Shown piece by piece: positions 52,757 through 63,847 of a DNA stretch of 64,000 nucleotides (its first letter is position 1; each line of letters starts with the position of its first letter). The position numbers and the translations under genes were made by a program. Under the pieces are notes generated by a model. It searched no databases and was not told where the DNA came from. It was given only the letters and a program-made list of their open reading frames with translations. Source of the DNA: Posidonia oceanica (lineage: Eukaryota; Streptophyta; Magnoliopsida; Alismatales; Posidoniaceae); NCBI GenBank assembly GCA_037176725.1, contig JAZBRS010000049.1, forward strand, positions 12,108,001-12,172,000. Reading direction: 5' to 3'.

Positions 52757-55700
52757 ATCCTGGTGTTCAGATCGTCCATGCACATTGCCAAAGCTCGCGT
52801 GCACCGATCAGAATCAGGCTCACTATTAGCGGCTATGTCTGAGAAGGAAGACTTAACTCGAAAACATTTAAAAAAAGGGAAAAGGGGAAGAAAAGAAGAA
52901 GGTAAGACAAAATCGGAGTCGCCACCAAGTCTATTAGATCAGGAGACAAGGAAAACCGGGGAAATGCGTGAATAATCACGCAAAACCAAGCAAAAGATGC
53001 AATACAAGGCGATGCAAAAGAAATGAGATGCAAATGAATGCAAATGATGTGACTCGTGCCTAGGATAAGGGCAATATGGTCATTACGGGCCAAGAGAGAG
53101 GGCAAGGACTCCTGTTACGTGCGGAGAAGGTGTTAGGCACCCCCGACACGCCCGAGAATCGGTTTTTCTAGGCTTACGCTCGCATACGCAGGGAAATGCA
53201 GACTTTGAATGCCTAAGTGCCAATGAATGCCTATCTAAATGCTCAAAGATGTGCTCTAAGTGATGGAATGCAATGCAAGAAAGTAAACGTGCAGTCTAAG
53301 CGCTCAGCAACGCTGTCTGTGTTCCGAACCAGGCGAAACCTTGCTCGTGAGAACTCCAGGTAGTAAGCATCACTGCCCTATATGCAAATGCAGGCGATAA
53401 AACAAAACAGCGGTGAAAATGGGCAATGCGGGCGACATGCGAGAGGAAACGACGTAAAATGCGCAAAACGGTACAAGAAGCGAAGTCGACAAGCAAAACG
53501 ATACAAGAAACGAGGTAAGACTGTAAAACAGTGCAAGAAACAAAACGAGAAGGCAGAATGGTGCGAGAAACAAAGTCGGTATGCAAAACGGCACAAGAAC
53601 GTGAAACAGTGCAAGAAACGAAGTCGGCGCGCAAAACGGTGCAAGAAACAAAGCTGGCACGCAAAACGGTGCAAGAAACAAAGGCAGGCACGCAAAACGG
53701 TGCAAGAAACAAAGTCGGGCATGCAAAACGGTGCAAGAAACAATGCGGCACGCGAAACGGTGCAAGAAACAAAGTCGAGCACGCAAAACGGTGCAAGAAA
53801 TTAAGCAGGCACGCAAAATAGTGCAAGAAACAAAGCGGCACGAAAAACGGTGCAAGGAACAAAGCCGGGTATGCAAAACGGTGCAAGAAACAAAGCGGCA
53901 CGCAAAACGATGCAAGAAACAAAGCGGCATGTAAAATGGTGCAAGAAACAAAGTCGGGCACGCAAAACTGTGCAAGAAACAAAGTTGGGCACGCAAAACG
54001 GTGCGAGAAACAAAGCAGGCACGCAAAACGATGCAAGAAACAAATCGGCACGCAAAACGGTGAAAGAAACAAAGTCGGGCACACAAAACGGTGTGAGAAA
54101 CAAAGCAGGCACGCAAAACGGTGCAAGAAACAAAGTCGGGCACGCAAAACGGTGCAAGAAACAAAGCGACACGCAAAACGGTGTAAGAAACAAAGTTGGG
54201 CACGCAAAACGGTGCGAGAAACAAAGCAGGCACTCAAAACGATGCAAGAAACAAATCGGCACGCAAAACGGTGAAAGAAACAAAGTCGGGCACACAAAAC
54301 GGCGCAAGAAACAAAGTCGGGCACGTAAAACGGTGCTAGAAACAAAGCTGGCATGCAAAACGGTGCAAGAAACAAAGCGGTACGTAAAATGGTGTGAGAA
54401 ACAAAGCTGGCACGCAAAACGGTGCGAGAAACAAAGCGGCAAAGAGCATGTAAAAGCCATGCAATGCGAATGATATGCAAAAGATGCTGCCGAAGTTCAA
54501 GAGGACTTACCTTGGAAATCTGAAGCCTGATCTGAAATCTGATTGGTTCATGCTGAAGAGCGCTCCGCCGGGGTCGCCCAGGTAGCTTAGTTGAGAAGAT
54601 CCAACGGCCGGATCTGAAGATGTCGAGACTTCAAGGCAGGAGGCCAGAACAAGGGAGAAGATAAGATCTAAGTGTAAAAGGGGGTCTAAGGGTGTGCAAA
54701 ATAGGTCCTCCCATGTAAATGGGAGCTAAGAATGCTTAAGTGTGTGCAAGAGATGCCAGATGCTAGAATGCAATGCATGCAGAATGCAAGAAAAGACTTA
54801 GGGATGATTTTTCAGAAAACTAGGGACTTACATGCAATTTTGAAAAGATGGGGGTCTGAATGCAAGGATTTTGAAAGCTTAGGGGCTTTTATGCAAGGTT
54901 TTTGAGAAGTGGAGGGCTTGAATGCAATTTTACAAAATGTAGGGTTCAAAATGCAAATTTTCAGGGTAGCCATGCATCAGAGCAAGCTTTGGAAATCGAA
55001 TGGTAAATCGGCATGCAATTTTGAAATCAACAGGGTCTGAAATGCAACTTTCCAGCAAAACAGGGGTCTGAGTGGTCTGGGAAAGCAAACAGGGGCCTAT
55101 GTGCAGTTTTTCAAACATGCGGGGTCAAAAATGCAATTTTATAAGCAGAATAAGCATTTAAATGCATGCTGTGCATTGATGAAGGACCTATATGCAAAAA
55201 TCAAATAATATGAGGGAAATGATGCAATGTAGTAAGAAAAAGTGAAAAATAAAACCTAAGTTAGCAGATCAAAGGATTAAATTGCAAATAAGAACAGCAA
55301 TAGGGGCCAGAAATGCAATATAGCAAAGTAAAATATAAGCATTAAATCAGATTAATATCAGTAGGACTAACATGCAATAATATAAAACAAGAGAACTGGA
55401 ATTTAAAGGAAACACTGAAGAGAAACACTGTGGCAGGACTGACATGCAATTAGTTGATTTTTTGGATTTTTCATGCAATTTCATAAGATTTAAATGCGAA
55501 ATTAAATCAATTTAAACAGGGGCAAGACCAGAATGCAATAACCTGAAAGCATAAGCTAAAAATGCAATTTAACAACAAAATAGTAAGGTAAGCGAAAAAT
55601 AATGCTACAGTAATCTACAAAACGACGACCACTGTAGCACAGTGCTACCAGTGGCTGTTGTGAGCGGAGGAGGGGTGCTGGGGACGCGCGGGACGGTCGG

Positions 55701-58700
55701 CGATGCTCTCCAGAGCTTGGCAGAGGTCTGGGCCGCGTCGAGGAGCGGCGGCGGGGCTCGGAGCAGGCCGGCGAAGACGACGGAACAATGCCGGAGATTT
55801 TGGAGCAGACCGGGCGAAATCGGCGTCGGCGAAGGAAATGGAGGATGGGGCTGTGCTTCTGGAAGCTTCGCGGTGCTTGGGCGATCGTCGGCGAATGCTT
55901 TCGGGGCCAGAGCGGCGATTCGCGCGCAGGAGTCATCGGAGAAGACGAGTCAACGGCGGCATTGACTCCGAGCGACGCAGACCGAAACCCTAGTCTAAGG
56001 GGGGGAGAAGCAAGGGAAGAAGAAGACTAAGCTAACGGTGTGGAGAGGTACCTGTTTCGACGTCCGGAGCGCTCCCCCGACGTAGGTGACCATTGCAGAA
56101 GTCGGCAAGGATGGTTCGGCTGCTGGAGGCATCTTCGGCGGCAAGCGAGGGTCTAGATCTGCTCCTCGCATCGCTCCGGTGCTCGTTGGATGGTCGGACA
56201 CGAGTTCAGCAGACCGGCGGACGAAACGACCGTTTTGGGTTCAGCAGGAACAGCCGGAGGTGGGGGGTGGCCTCTGTCACTCCTTGGACTGAACGGAGGC
56301 TTCCGGCGGACTTCTGGGGGTTCGATGAAGGTCGCTGGATGGTTGGTTTGGGTAGTAGAGGTCTGGTTTAGGAGTTTGCAGGTGTGGTGATTTTCGGGCA
56401 GAAATGGAGAGAAGTGTTTGTAGTGGGGGGTTTGACCTGTGGCGAGGATGAAGGCCAAAGCTTGGGTGGCCTGAGAAGGTGGAGTTCTGGTGGTTTTCTG
56501 GGAGAAGTTTGGGATGAAATGGCGGTCAGAGGTGTCGGGAATTCTGGAGGAAGGTGGTTGGGTTCTGAGGAGGATTTTTGATGGAATCGGAGGTGATTCT
56601 GGGCTGGATTTGAAAGTGGAGCGGGTGGTGTGTGTTGCTGGATGGTTGGTGGATTTGGGGGATGAATTGGGAGTGATTTTGGGAGTGTTTGATCGTCTGG
56701 AATGGAGTGGGATGAAGAGGAGAAAAACTGGTTTTTTGGCAGAGGAGGAGTGGAATTGGGTTCTCTCTAGTCTGCTCCTTCTCTCTGGGAAAGCACAAGG
56801 AAGAGAGGGAAGTTTTTGGCAGTCTGAGGGTGTGCTTCTCCGGTTCGTTCTGGGGCTGGTTTTGTTCGGTCTTCATCTGCAGGAGCGGCGGCAATTAATT
56901 GCCGAAGAGGTGGTGGCAGGAGGTTTGCAGGTGCACGGGAGGAGAGCGGCGCACGCCGGTCCGGCCTGGGCAGAGGTCGTGCGGCGTGCAAGGACGGCAG
57001 GTCTGGGATGGTGATGTGTCGATGCAGCAGAAGGTCGTTGGTAGAGAAAAAAGAAGAAAAAAAAACCAGAGGGAGGAGAAGGAGAGGAAGAAGGAGGGAA
57101 GGAGGAGGCTTGCAGGTCGTGGGCCGGGCCTGTGGGCGGGATTTTTAAAAAAATAAAAAAAGAAGGAGAGGAAGTGGTTGGTGGGCTGGACCAGAGGAGA
57201 AAGAAGAAATAAAAGGAAGAAGGAGGAAAGGAGGAAAGGAAAAAAGAGAAAGAAGAAGATGGAGAAAATTAGAATTAAAATAAAAATAAAAATAAAAATA
57301 GAATAGGAAAGATTTGAAAATGTTTTTAAAGAAGTTGTTTTTAAGTTAGGATTTTTAATTAAGTTTTTAAAGATTGTTTTTTAAATTAATTGAGGTTAGA
57401 AAGAGTTTTAGTTTTGATTTAAGTTTTTAGGAATTAAGTTTTCTTTAAATTGTATTTGATTTGGTTCAAATGTTTGTTACATTTTTTAATTGTTTTTGAA
57501 TTAAGTTTTCCTTGTTAAGTTTTTCTTGTTATGTTGGGATTTAGGTTTTTTTCTCAATGGATTGTTTTTTAATTAGTTAGGAGGAGTTTTAGTCTCTTAG
57601 TTTTTAGGATTTTTCTCTAAGTCTTTTATAAATTGCTTTTTGATTTTGTTTGTTAAATTCTTTTAATATTTTTTAGTTAAGTTTCTCTTGTTAAGCTTTT
57701 TCTTTTTTCCTTTTTTTAATAAAATTTTTTTTAGGCTTGCATTAGATTTTAATTGTTTCTTTTAGATTTGTTAAGTTTTTTTTCAATTACTTGTCTTAGC
57801 ATTCTTAATTATTTTCTTCCTTTTTTAAGATTTGTTCTTGATTATTTTTAATAGGTTTTTTTCTTTTTGGTTTGTTTTGATTAAATTTTGGTTTTTGCTT
57901 GATTTTATAGCATTTTCTTTTGTTTGTTTTGTATTTTTTAGATGGCATTCTTAATTTCCCTTTTTTAGTTGGATTTGGTTAGGTTTTTTGTTTTTAAAGG
58001 TTTGTTTAAGTTTTTAATTACTTATTTTAGGGTTTTAATTTGTTCTCCTTCTGTTTTAGTGTTTTAGAGGTTTTTTTAAGGATTTTTTAGGGATTTAGTA
58101 AGAGAAAGGGAAAGAAAATTAAAAGGAAGAAGAAAAGGGAGAAATGGAGGAATAAAGAGGAAAGAGAGGAGCTGAAAGAAAATAGTTTTTTGAAGGTCAA
58201 AGAAAATGCTAAAAATAAGATAAAAATAGGAATAAGATTGAGAAGAGATAGGAGCACAAGGGGGGCCTACAGCCAGGCAAGAAAAAGGGAGAGAAGGGGG
58301 TGAAAAGGAGGATAATCAGGAGAGAGAGAGAGAGAGAGGAGAGAGAAAAGGATAATTTGGGTAAATAGAGGGGTTAGAAGTTTTGAAAAGAGGTGAAATT
58401 TGGAGAGTGTGTAGCTTAGGGTCTCTAGTGTTGGACCAAGGGTTTGGATTTGGATTTTGAAAGGGTTTTGAGGTGTAGAAAAAGGGTAGTTTTACCTAGG
58501 TTTTCTAGGGTTTTTGGGAGTGGTTTTGGTTTGAAATTTTGAGGGCTCTTTGGTGAATTTGCTAAGTTAGGAAGGGTGAGTTTTCCTATGGTTTTTGGGT
58601 AGTTTTTGGATTCGGGAAAGGGGCGTAATCTTAGATTGAGTTTGGGCTTGTTTTGAGGGGAAAGAAGAAAGGAAAGGTATGGGTTTGGACCTAAGTTTGG

Positions 58701-58758
58701 GTTCAGAAGCCACCAGAAGATTCCAATCGATTCAGCCTGTCAAAATGGGGTGTCAACA
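52757..58758 (-). mobile_element. 3' LTR of element C (~6.0 kb)
   Basis: The right end GGGGTGTCAACA at 58758 is clear. The left end is not: the expected terminus ...GGATTACTACA is seen only as rev-comp TAGTAATCC at 52757, without the final TG, and 52717-52756 match neither A nor a known LTR. Sections: PBS-like word 52914-52924, GTGCCTAACACC block at about 53135, minisatellite 53450-54440, AAGGTAAGTCC donor (rev-comp 54504-54514), word array 54760-55560, GC-rich 55620-57000, purine-rich on + 57030-57260. Confidence 0.82.
53450..54440 (-). repeat. Expanded ~31-bp minisatellite in LTR C
   Basis: About 32 units of GGCACGCAAAACGGTGCAAG plus AAACAAAGTCG occur, with 28-31-bp spacing. The array is about three times longer than in A and B. 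It produces a spurious 394-codon minus-strand frame. Confidence 0.92.
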
Positions 58759-58826
58759 GATGCCCCTCCCTGAGTGAGGTCAAGCGAAGCGAGGCCGCTG
58801 CTCAGGGTTGACGAGACACCCCATTT
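58743..58826 (-). promoter_or_regulatory. Polypurine tract inside a nested hairpin (element C)
   Basis: The minus strand reads GGGAGGGGCATC (58770-58759) next to the LTR. AAATGGGGTGTC at 58743-58754 is exactly complementary to GACACCCCATTT at 58815-58826, with AAC/GTT continuing past a 5-nt bulge as in B. The inner stem is CCCTGAG/CTCAGGG. Relative to B the second base pair is A-T instead of G-C, changed on both arms. Confidence 0.8.
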
Positions 58827-59385
58827 GACCGACGGGAGTTGAGGATTGCTATCGGCGTGAGCTACTTATTCGACGGATGCATTGAACGTCGTAGATCGTT
58901 GCCGTAATGCAAAGTGCAGGTGCAGATGGATGGAATGCAATGTATGCAATGCATGCTAATGCTGATGCAATGCAAAAGTTAGTGCCGGAGTTAGTACAGA
59001 TGGGGAAGCCGATACAACGTGGATGATGCTGATGATGCCGATGATGCCGATGATGCTTAGACTAGCTTGCGATGTTGCGCGACTGAAGAGTTGATGCAAC
59101 AGGATGCTGAAGGGGGAGCTGCAGTGTGACGCGGAACTTGGCGGTAAGTCCAAACCTGCGCAACAAGGAGGGAAAAAGGGGCAGCTTGTCCTCGCCCGAG
59201 GGAGCAAGCGAGCAAGGCGGCTGGAGCCGCGTAGAAAAGGGGTAACCAAAACTACAGAGGTGCGACGGGAGAGGGGGACCCTCTCCTGGCGCGGAGGGAT
59301 GCAGGGCTTCGTCTTTTGGAACGAAGTTGCGCAAAGAAAGCGATAAGTTATCGGACTTATCGGCCCGGGGGGATGAGTTTCGGAT
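58827..59385 (-). other. 3' non-coding spacer of element C
   Basis: Unique DNA similar in arrangement to 28351-28844 of B, including a GATGATGCCGATGATGCCG trinucleotide-like stretch (59023-59055). No coding frame is supported. Confidence 0.6.
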
Positions 59386-60260
59386 CATCAGCCGAGAGTG
59401 ATAGTTTACGGTCCTATCAACCAGAAGCGATAGTTTACAGTCCTATCAACCGGAAGCGATAGTTTACAGTCCTATCAACCGGAAGGTGCAGTTGTGAGTG
59501 ATAGTTACTGGATATCAGCCGTATAACATAGTTGTAGGTGATTGTTTTGGATATCAGCCCAGGATGAGTTTTGGATCATCAGCCAGAAGTGATAGTTTAC
59601 GGTCCTATCAACCGGAAAGGGCAAACCATGAGTGATAGTTACTAGATATCAGCCGTATAACATAATTGCGAGTGATAGTTTTGGATATCAGCCCAGGATG
59701 AGTTTTGGATCATCAGCCAAAGAATGATAGTTTACGGTCCTATCAACCGGAAGGTGCAATTATGAGGGATAGTTACTGGATATGAGCCGTATAATGCAAA
59801 CCCGTGATAGTTTTGGATATCAGCCCAGGATGAGTTTAGGATCATCAGCCAGAGAATGATAGTTTACGGTCCTATCAACCGGAAGGGGTGTTTGCGAGTG
59901 ATAGTTACTGGATATCAGCCATATAATGCAATTGCGAGTGATAGTTTTGGATATCAGCCCAGGATGAGTTTTGGATCATCAGCCAAAGAATGATAGTTTA
60001 CGGTCCTATCAACCGGAAAGAGCAATTGCAAGGGATAGTTACTGGATATCAACCGTATAACGTAATTGCCAGTGATAGTTTTGGATATCAGCCTAGGATG
60101 AGTTTTGGATCATCAGCCAAAGAATGATAGTTTACGGTCCTATCAACCGGAAAGGGGCAATTACGAGTGACAGTTACTGGGTGTCAGCCGTATAACACAA
60201 CTGCGGGATAGTTTTGGATATCAGCCCAAGATGATAGTTTACGGTCCTATCAACCAGAAA
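59386..60260 (-). repeat. Hairpin-type higher-order repeats of element C
   Basis: A composite unit of roughly 135-150 bp recurs about six times: GATAGTTTACGGTCCTATC, then GATAGTTACTGGATATCAGC, then GATAGTTTTGGATATCAGCC, then GATGAGTTTTGGATCATCAG. Each subunit is an inverted repeat. The last two share the loop GTTTTGGA but have GATA/TATC and GATGA/TCATC stems (59674-59689 and 59697-59714). Confidence 0.9.
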
Positions 60261-60294
60261 GAGCAGTGATTGATTACTTGATTGATTGATTGAT

Positions 60295-60850
60295 TGATTG
60301 ATCAGAAAGGGATTGATAAGATATCGGACTTATCGGCCAGCAAAGAGAAAGGGATGATAAGATATCGGACTTATCGGCCAGCAAAGGGAAAGGGATGATA
60401 AGATATCGGACTTATCGGCCGGTAAAGGGAAAGAGATGATAAGATATCGGACTTATCGGCCAGCAAAGAGGAAGGGGTGATAAGATATCGGACTTATCGC
60501 CGGCAAAGAGGGAATAAAGGAATGATAAGATATCAGACTTATCGACCGGCAAAGGGAAAGGGGTGATAAGATATCGGACTTATCGGCTGGCAAATGAATA
60601 AAAGAATAGAGTGATAAGATATCGGACTTATCGGCCGGCAAAGAGGGGATAAAGGAATGATAAGATATCGGACTTATCGGCCGGCAAAGAGGAAGAGATG
60701 ATAAGATATCGGACTTATCGGCTGGCAAATGAATAAAAGAATGGAGTGATAAGATATCGGACTTATTGGCCGGCAAAGAGAGGATAAAGGAATGATAAGA
60801 TATCGGACTTATCGGCCGGCAAAGAGAAAATAAAGGCATGATACGGATGA
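60295..60850 (-). repeat. 41-bp tandem hairpin repeat of element C
   Basis: About thirteen units have GATAAGATATCGGACTTATC followed by GGCCGGCAAAGAGG and a short variable spacer. Starts at 60315, 60356, 60397 and 60438 give a 41-bp period; later units vary from 40 to 46 bp. GATAAG/CTTATC forms a 6-bp stem. Confidence 0.92.
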
Positions 60851-61282
60851 GATACCGCAGGACATCTGAAAAGATGCCCCTGGTATCAGGATGATACCAG
60901 GGGTCAGCCGAAGCGTCCTTGGCATCGAAAAGCGAAGGATGGACAAAACTAACGTGCTTGTCAAATGAGTAGTTTGGGGTACCAGCCCGACGGAGACTCA
61001 GTTGGAGATGTCTGGTAGCAGGATTTGACGGCGTAGGTCCGCAGAGGTCCTGGAGTCTGGGTTGATTGCTGAGGACTTTCCTGCATCATGTGGGCAACAA
61101 GCCTGGCCAGGGGCCTCAGGATATGATTGGCAAGGAACATGGAATGCATTAAGCAGTTTTGAAATGCAAGCAGCCAGCACAAAACACTTTTGCATTGATA
61201 GAACTGTTGATTACATGCCTGTGGCAAGCCAGAAGACACAACATAACTTGAAAGGAAACTAAATGACAGCTGCATAACGGCT
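60851..61282 (-). other. Spacer between repeats and extra ORF in C
   Basis: Similar to 30626-31212 of B, with GATGATACCAGGGG words and GTAGTTTGGGGTACCAGCC at about 60969. No coding frame beyond the ORF that starts upstream of it. Confidence 0.6.
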
Positions 61283-62485
61283 CTAGCTGGTTCGGGCCTT
61301 CTTTGATTTTCCAAAGTCAGGGAACAAGGGACCGCTTGGCGGGATTTCATTGATGGGCCAGTGGTCTTGCACCTCGGTGATGTACTCAGGAGTACACCCT
61401 GTGCCTCTCGTAGCCGCGATGTCTGTTGATCGCACTTCGTGCTGCATCAGATTGGCTAGTTCCTTCGTTGGGGCGGTTGTACTGAGGGGATATGCTTGAA
61501 GGAGCCTAGGTGCTGTGCTGTTGACAAAGGTGTCCTGCTGGAAACCGAACTGACGCATGATCCTGATAGGGTGGTATTCCACACCCGCGGTGAATCCTGG
61601 TAGTACAATCAGCCGCATGTCGCGTGTGCTGAAGAAGACAGTGAATGGTTCGGCCATGGAAGGTATGATATGCCAGGTTACTGTGTCATCTGTCAGCTCC
61701 GATAGCTTCTCATATTCTTCCTTGACGCTCTTGACCGTCTTGGCATGGCCGCTGTTGCAGTAGGCCTCGAAAGTGTGTACCTGGGGACGCAGAAGGTCTA
61801 TCTCGATCTGTGCGGCTAGCCAAACCTGAATAAGTGCCCCGCAACCATGAAAGTGGCGGCAGCGATGTGAGATGCGGTCCAGTCCACGGTATGTTTCTGC
61901 CAGAACAACCGGTGCTAGGTCTATCTGCCGAGTCACCACAGCGAGTGCTATTTCAGTTATCTCGACGGCCACCGTCACTTTACCATGAGTAAAGATCAAC
62001 TCACCTAGGAAACGGGTAACAAATCCTCGGAGCCACAGCTCGTCTCCGAGTTCAGCATGCTTTTCCATAGTATCATCAAAATATGCTAGGCGAAGTAGGG
62101 GCGTGGGCCCGCTGGTGCAAATCAGTCTTTGCTGGCAACTTCGGGTACAGAGCCCAGTCAGCTGTTTCAGGACCGCAATGTATCCGTCACGCCTCATGAA
62201 GATGGGCGGCCCCAAGATCTTGGAAAAGCCACAGATCCGGCGCATTTCCTCCAGTGTAGGTGTCAGTTCAGCTCTGCCAAAACGGAAGACATGGTGTGCC
62301 GGTTTCCAGAACCTTGCAGCGACGCACAGAAGATGGCGGCTCACTTCTACATCAGCAGTCTTCAACAGTTTGGTTGGAATGCCCCATAGGCGCAGCTTCT
62401 CGCAATCATCTTTGGTAAGCTTGCCGACCCACTCTCGCAGGATCTCAGAACAGTGTGCCGGGGTCACTAGAGTGGGGAAACCCAT
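61283..62485 (-). CDS. Intact 400-aa plant-mobile-domain/DUF7745-like protein of element C
   Basis: The frame starts ATG at 62485 (MGFPTLVTPAHCSEILREW) and ends at 61283 without interruption. Conserved pieces are FWKPAHHVFRFG (about residues 60-71), ELTPTLEEMRRICGF (about 74-88), GPPIFMRRDGYIAVLKQL (91-110) and RHFHGCGALIQVWLA. From memory these resemble the plant mobile domain / DUF7745 group, common in plant transposons and in host MAIN/MAIL1-type proteins. No signal peptide or membrane segment is evident; the C-terminus is basic (KSKKARTS). It lies 3' of integrase in sense orientation, the same place as in B, where the copy is broken. An intact frame here, although the integrase end of C carries a stop, hints at a useful or recently active gene. 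Role unknown. Confidence 0.75.
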   Translation of the reverse strand: MGFPTLVTPAHCSEILREWVGKLTKDDCEKLRLWGIPTKLLKTADVEVSRHLLCVAARFWKPAHHVFRFGRAELTPTLEEMRRICGFSKILGPPIFMRRDGYIAVLKQLTGLCTRSCQQRLICTSGPTPLLRLAYFDDTMEKHAELGDELWLRGFVTRFLGELIFTHGKVTVAVEITEIALAVVTRQIDLAPVVLAETYRGLDRISHRCRHFHGCGALIQVWLAAQIEIDLLRPQVHTFEAYCNSGHAKTVKSVKEEYEKLSELTDDTVTWHIIPSMAEPFTVFFSTRDMRLIVLPGFTAGVEYHPIRIMRQFGFQQDTFVNSTAPRLLQAYPLSTTAPTKELANLMQHEVRSTDIAATRGTGCTPEYITEVQDHWPINEIPPSGPLFPDFGKSKKARTS

Positions 62486-63847
62486 TGCGCAGACTGCAGA
62501 ATGTAGGCAGACGGCTGTCGCAAAATCTTCAGGTACCTGTTACCAAGACTGTGAATTATTAGATCTCATATAGGCACATAATTACTGATTGAAAGCAGAC
62601 TCTGAAGCTGGTAAAACAGTTCAACACATCCAACAGTAAACATTCAGATCATGGCAACTAAACACATATAAGCAAAGGAATTCTGTTGGCGCGGGGCGGG
62701 GACCGACAAGAGTTCTGGGTCATCGCAGCCTGATGATGCCGACGCGTGCTGAGTAGGAGTACTGTCTCAGTGCCAAAGCAAGCCTTGCAAAGCGGAATGA
62801 TCAAAGGGAGGGGAGATGATTGGAGATGCAGATGTATGCATGATTTTTGATTGGTGTAGTTTGCCCTCAGCATCGGGAGTGCTTTGGTGCCTGCTGCACC
62901 GGAAGGGAGCGGTCCTTGACTCACTGGACTCTACTCAGACTCTTAACTTGTTGGTGGCACTCCAGGAAAGGGTGTTGGTGATGTTTGGTGGTGGTGTAGA
63001 GAGGACGGGCTCCATGCCAAACTCTCAAGGACTTACACTCACTCCTACCTTTTCCCTCTTTTTTTATGTAGGTGTGCAGGGCTCTCCTCATTCCTATTTT
63101 GGAAATAAGGAGGACCTGGCCCGAACTTTGACTCTTCTCTGGGGTAGGTGAAAGGTGCGGGATTACTTTGCCTGCCTTCATTTTTGGAGTTGACTTTGTT
63201 CCTCTCCTTTTCCTTTTCTATCATTCTCTTTTTTTCTTTTCTATCATTCTCTTTTTTTGTTGTTTTTCTTTCTTTTCTTTTTTTTTATCATTCTTTTTTT
63301 CCTTTTTTTTTCTTTTTTTTTTCAGGCTTGCAGGTCTTTGCTATCCCTACCCTAGACGAAATGGGTGTCTGACTTCTGAGCCGTGGGGTTAGGGCCATTT
63401 GGGTACTGACTTTTGGCTTTCTCTTTCTTTCCTTTCTTATACATCCGGGCATAGATATGTGTTCCTTTCTGGCTAAAGCCTAGCATCTTTCTAGGAGTGT
63501 AAGTCCCTAGGTGTTTGGGCATTTCGCCCGTGCTCGCTGAGTAGTGGCTCCCTCACTAGCTAAGACATCTAAGTAGTGTCAGGTGAGGTCGGGAGACTCC
63601 TTTCGGAGCAGGCAAGCACTTCCGATTTTCATCACCGGGCAATATGCAATGCATGATTTGAGAGGATGACGATGATGATTATAAAAGGAGATGAGAGAAG
63701 GAATGTACGGGAATGCAGTGATGAAAAAAAATGCAGAAGATAGGATAAAGTAATGTATGAGGGAGATAAGGCGAAAAGAGGAACAGAAACATGCAAGTGA
63801 TGGGAGTACGAAAGGTGGGACGAAGGATCCGCAATGGTTGCTCCCAG
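62486..63847 (-). other. Spacer between integrase and extra ORF in C
   Basis: Non-coding. The + strand has T-rich runs at 63180-63330. ACAGGTACCT (rev-comp near 62535) and TTCTGCAG eight bases before the ORF's ATG region could be splice signals. A block at 63545-63645 next to the integrase stop is conserved with B. Confidence 0.55.

Noticed and set aside
53296..54480. 394-codon minus-strand open frame and a 207-codon + strand frame rich in C, F, R, L or K, Q, R
   Set aside because: Both are products of the ~31-bp minisatellite in LTR C; the peptides repeat with the DNA unit and have no domain.
59386..60850. CRISPR-like array of short palindromic repeats
   Set aside because: Units are tandem with only slightly variable spacers that are themselves repeated, in a plant retrotransposon 3' region; no cas genes and no unique spacers.
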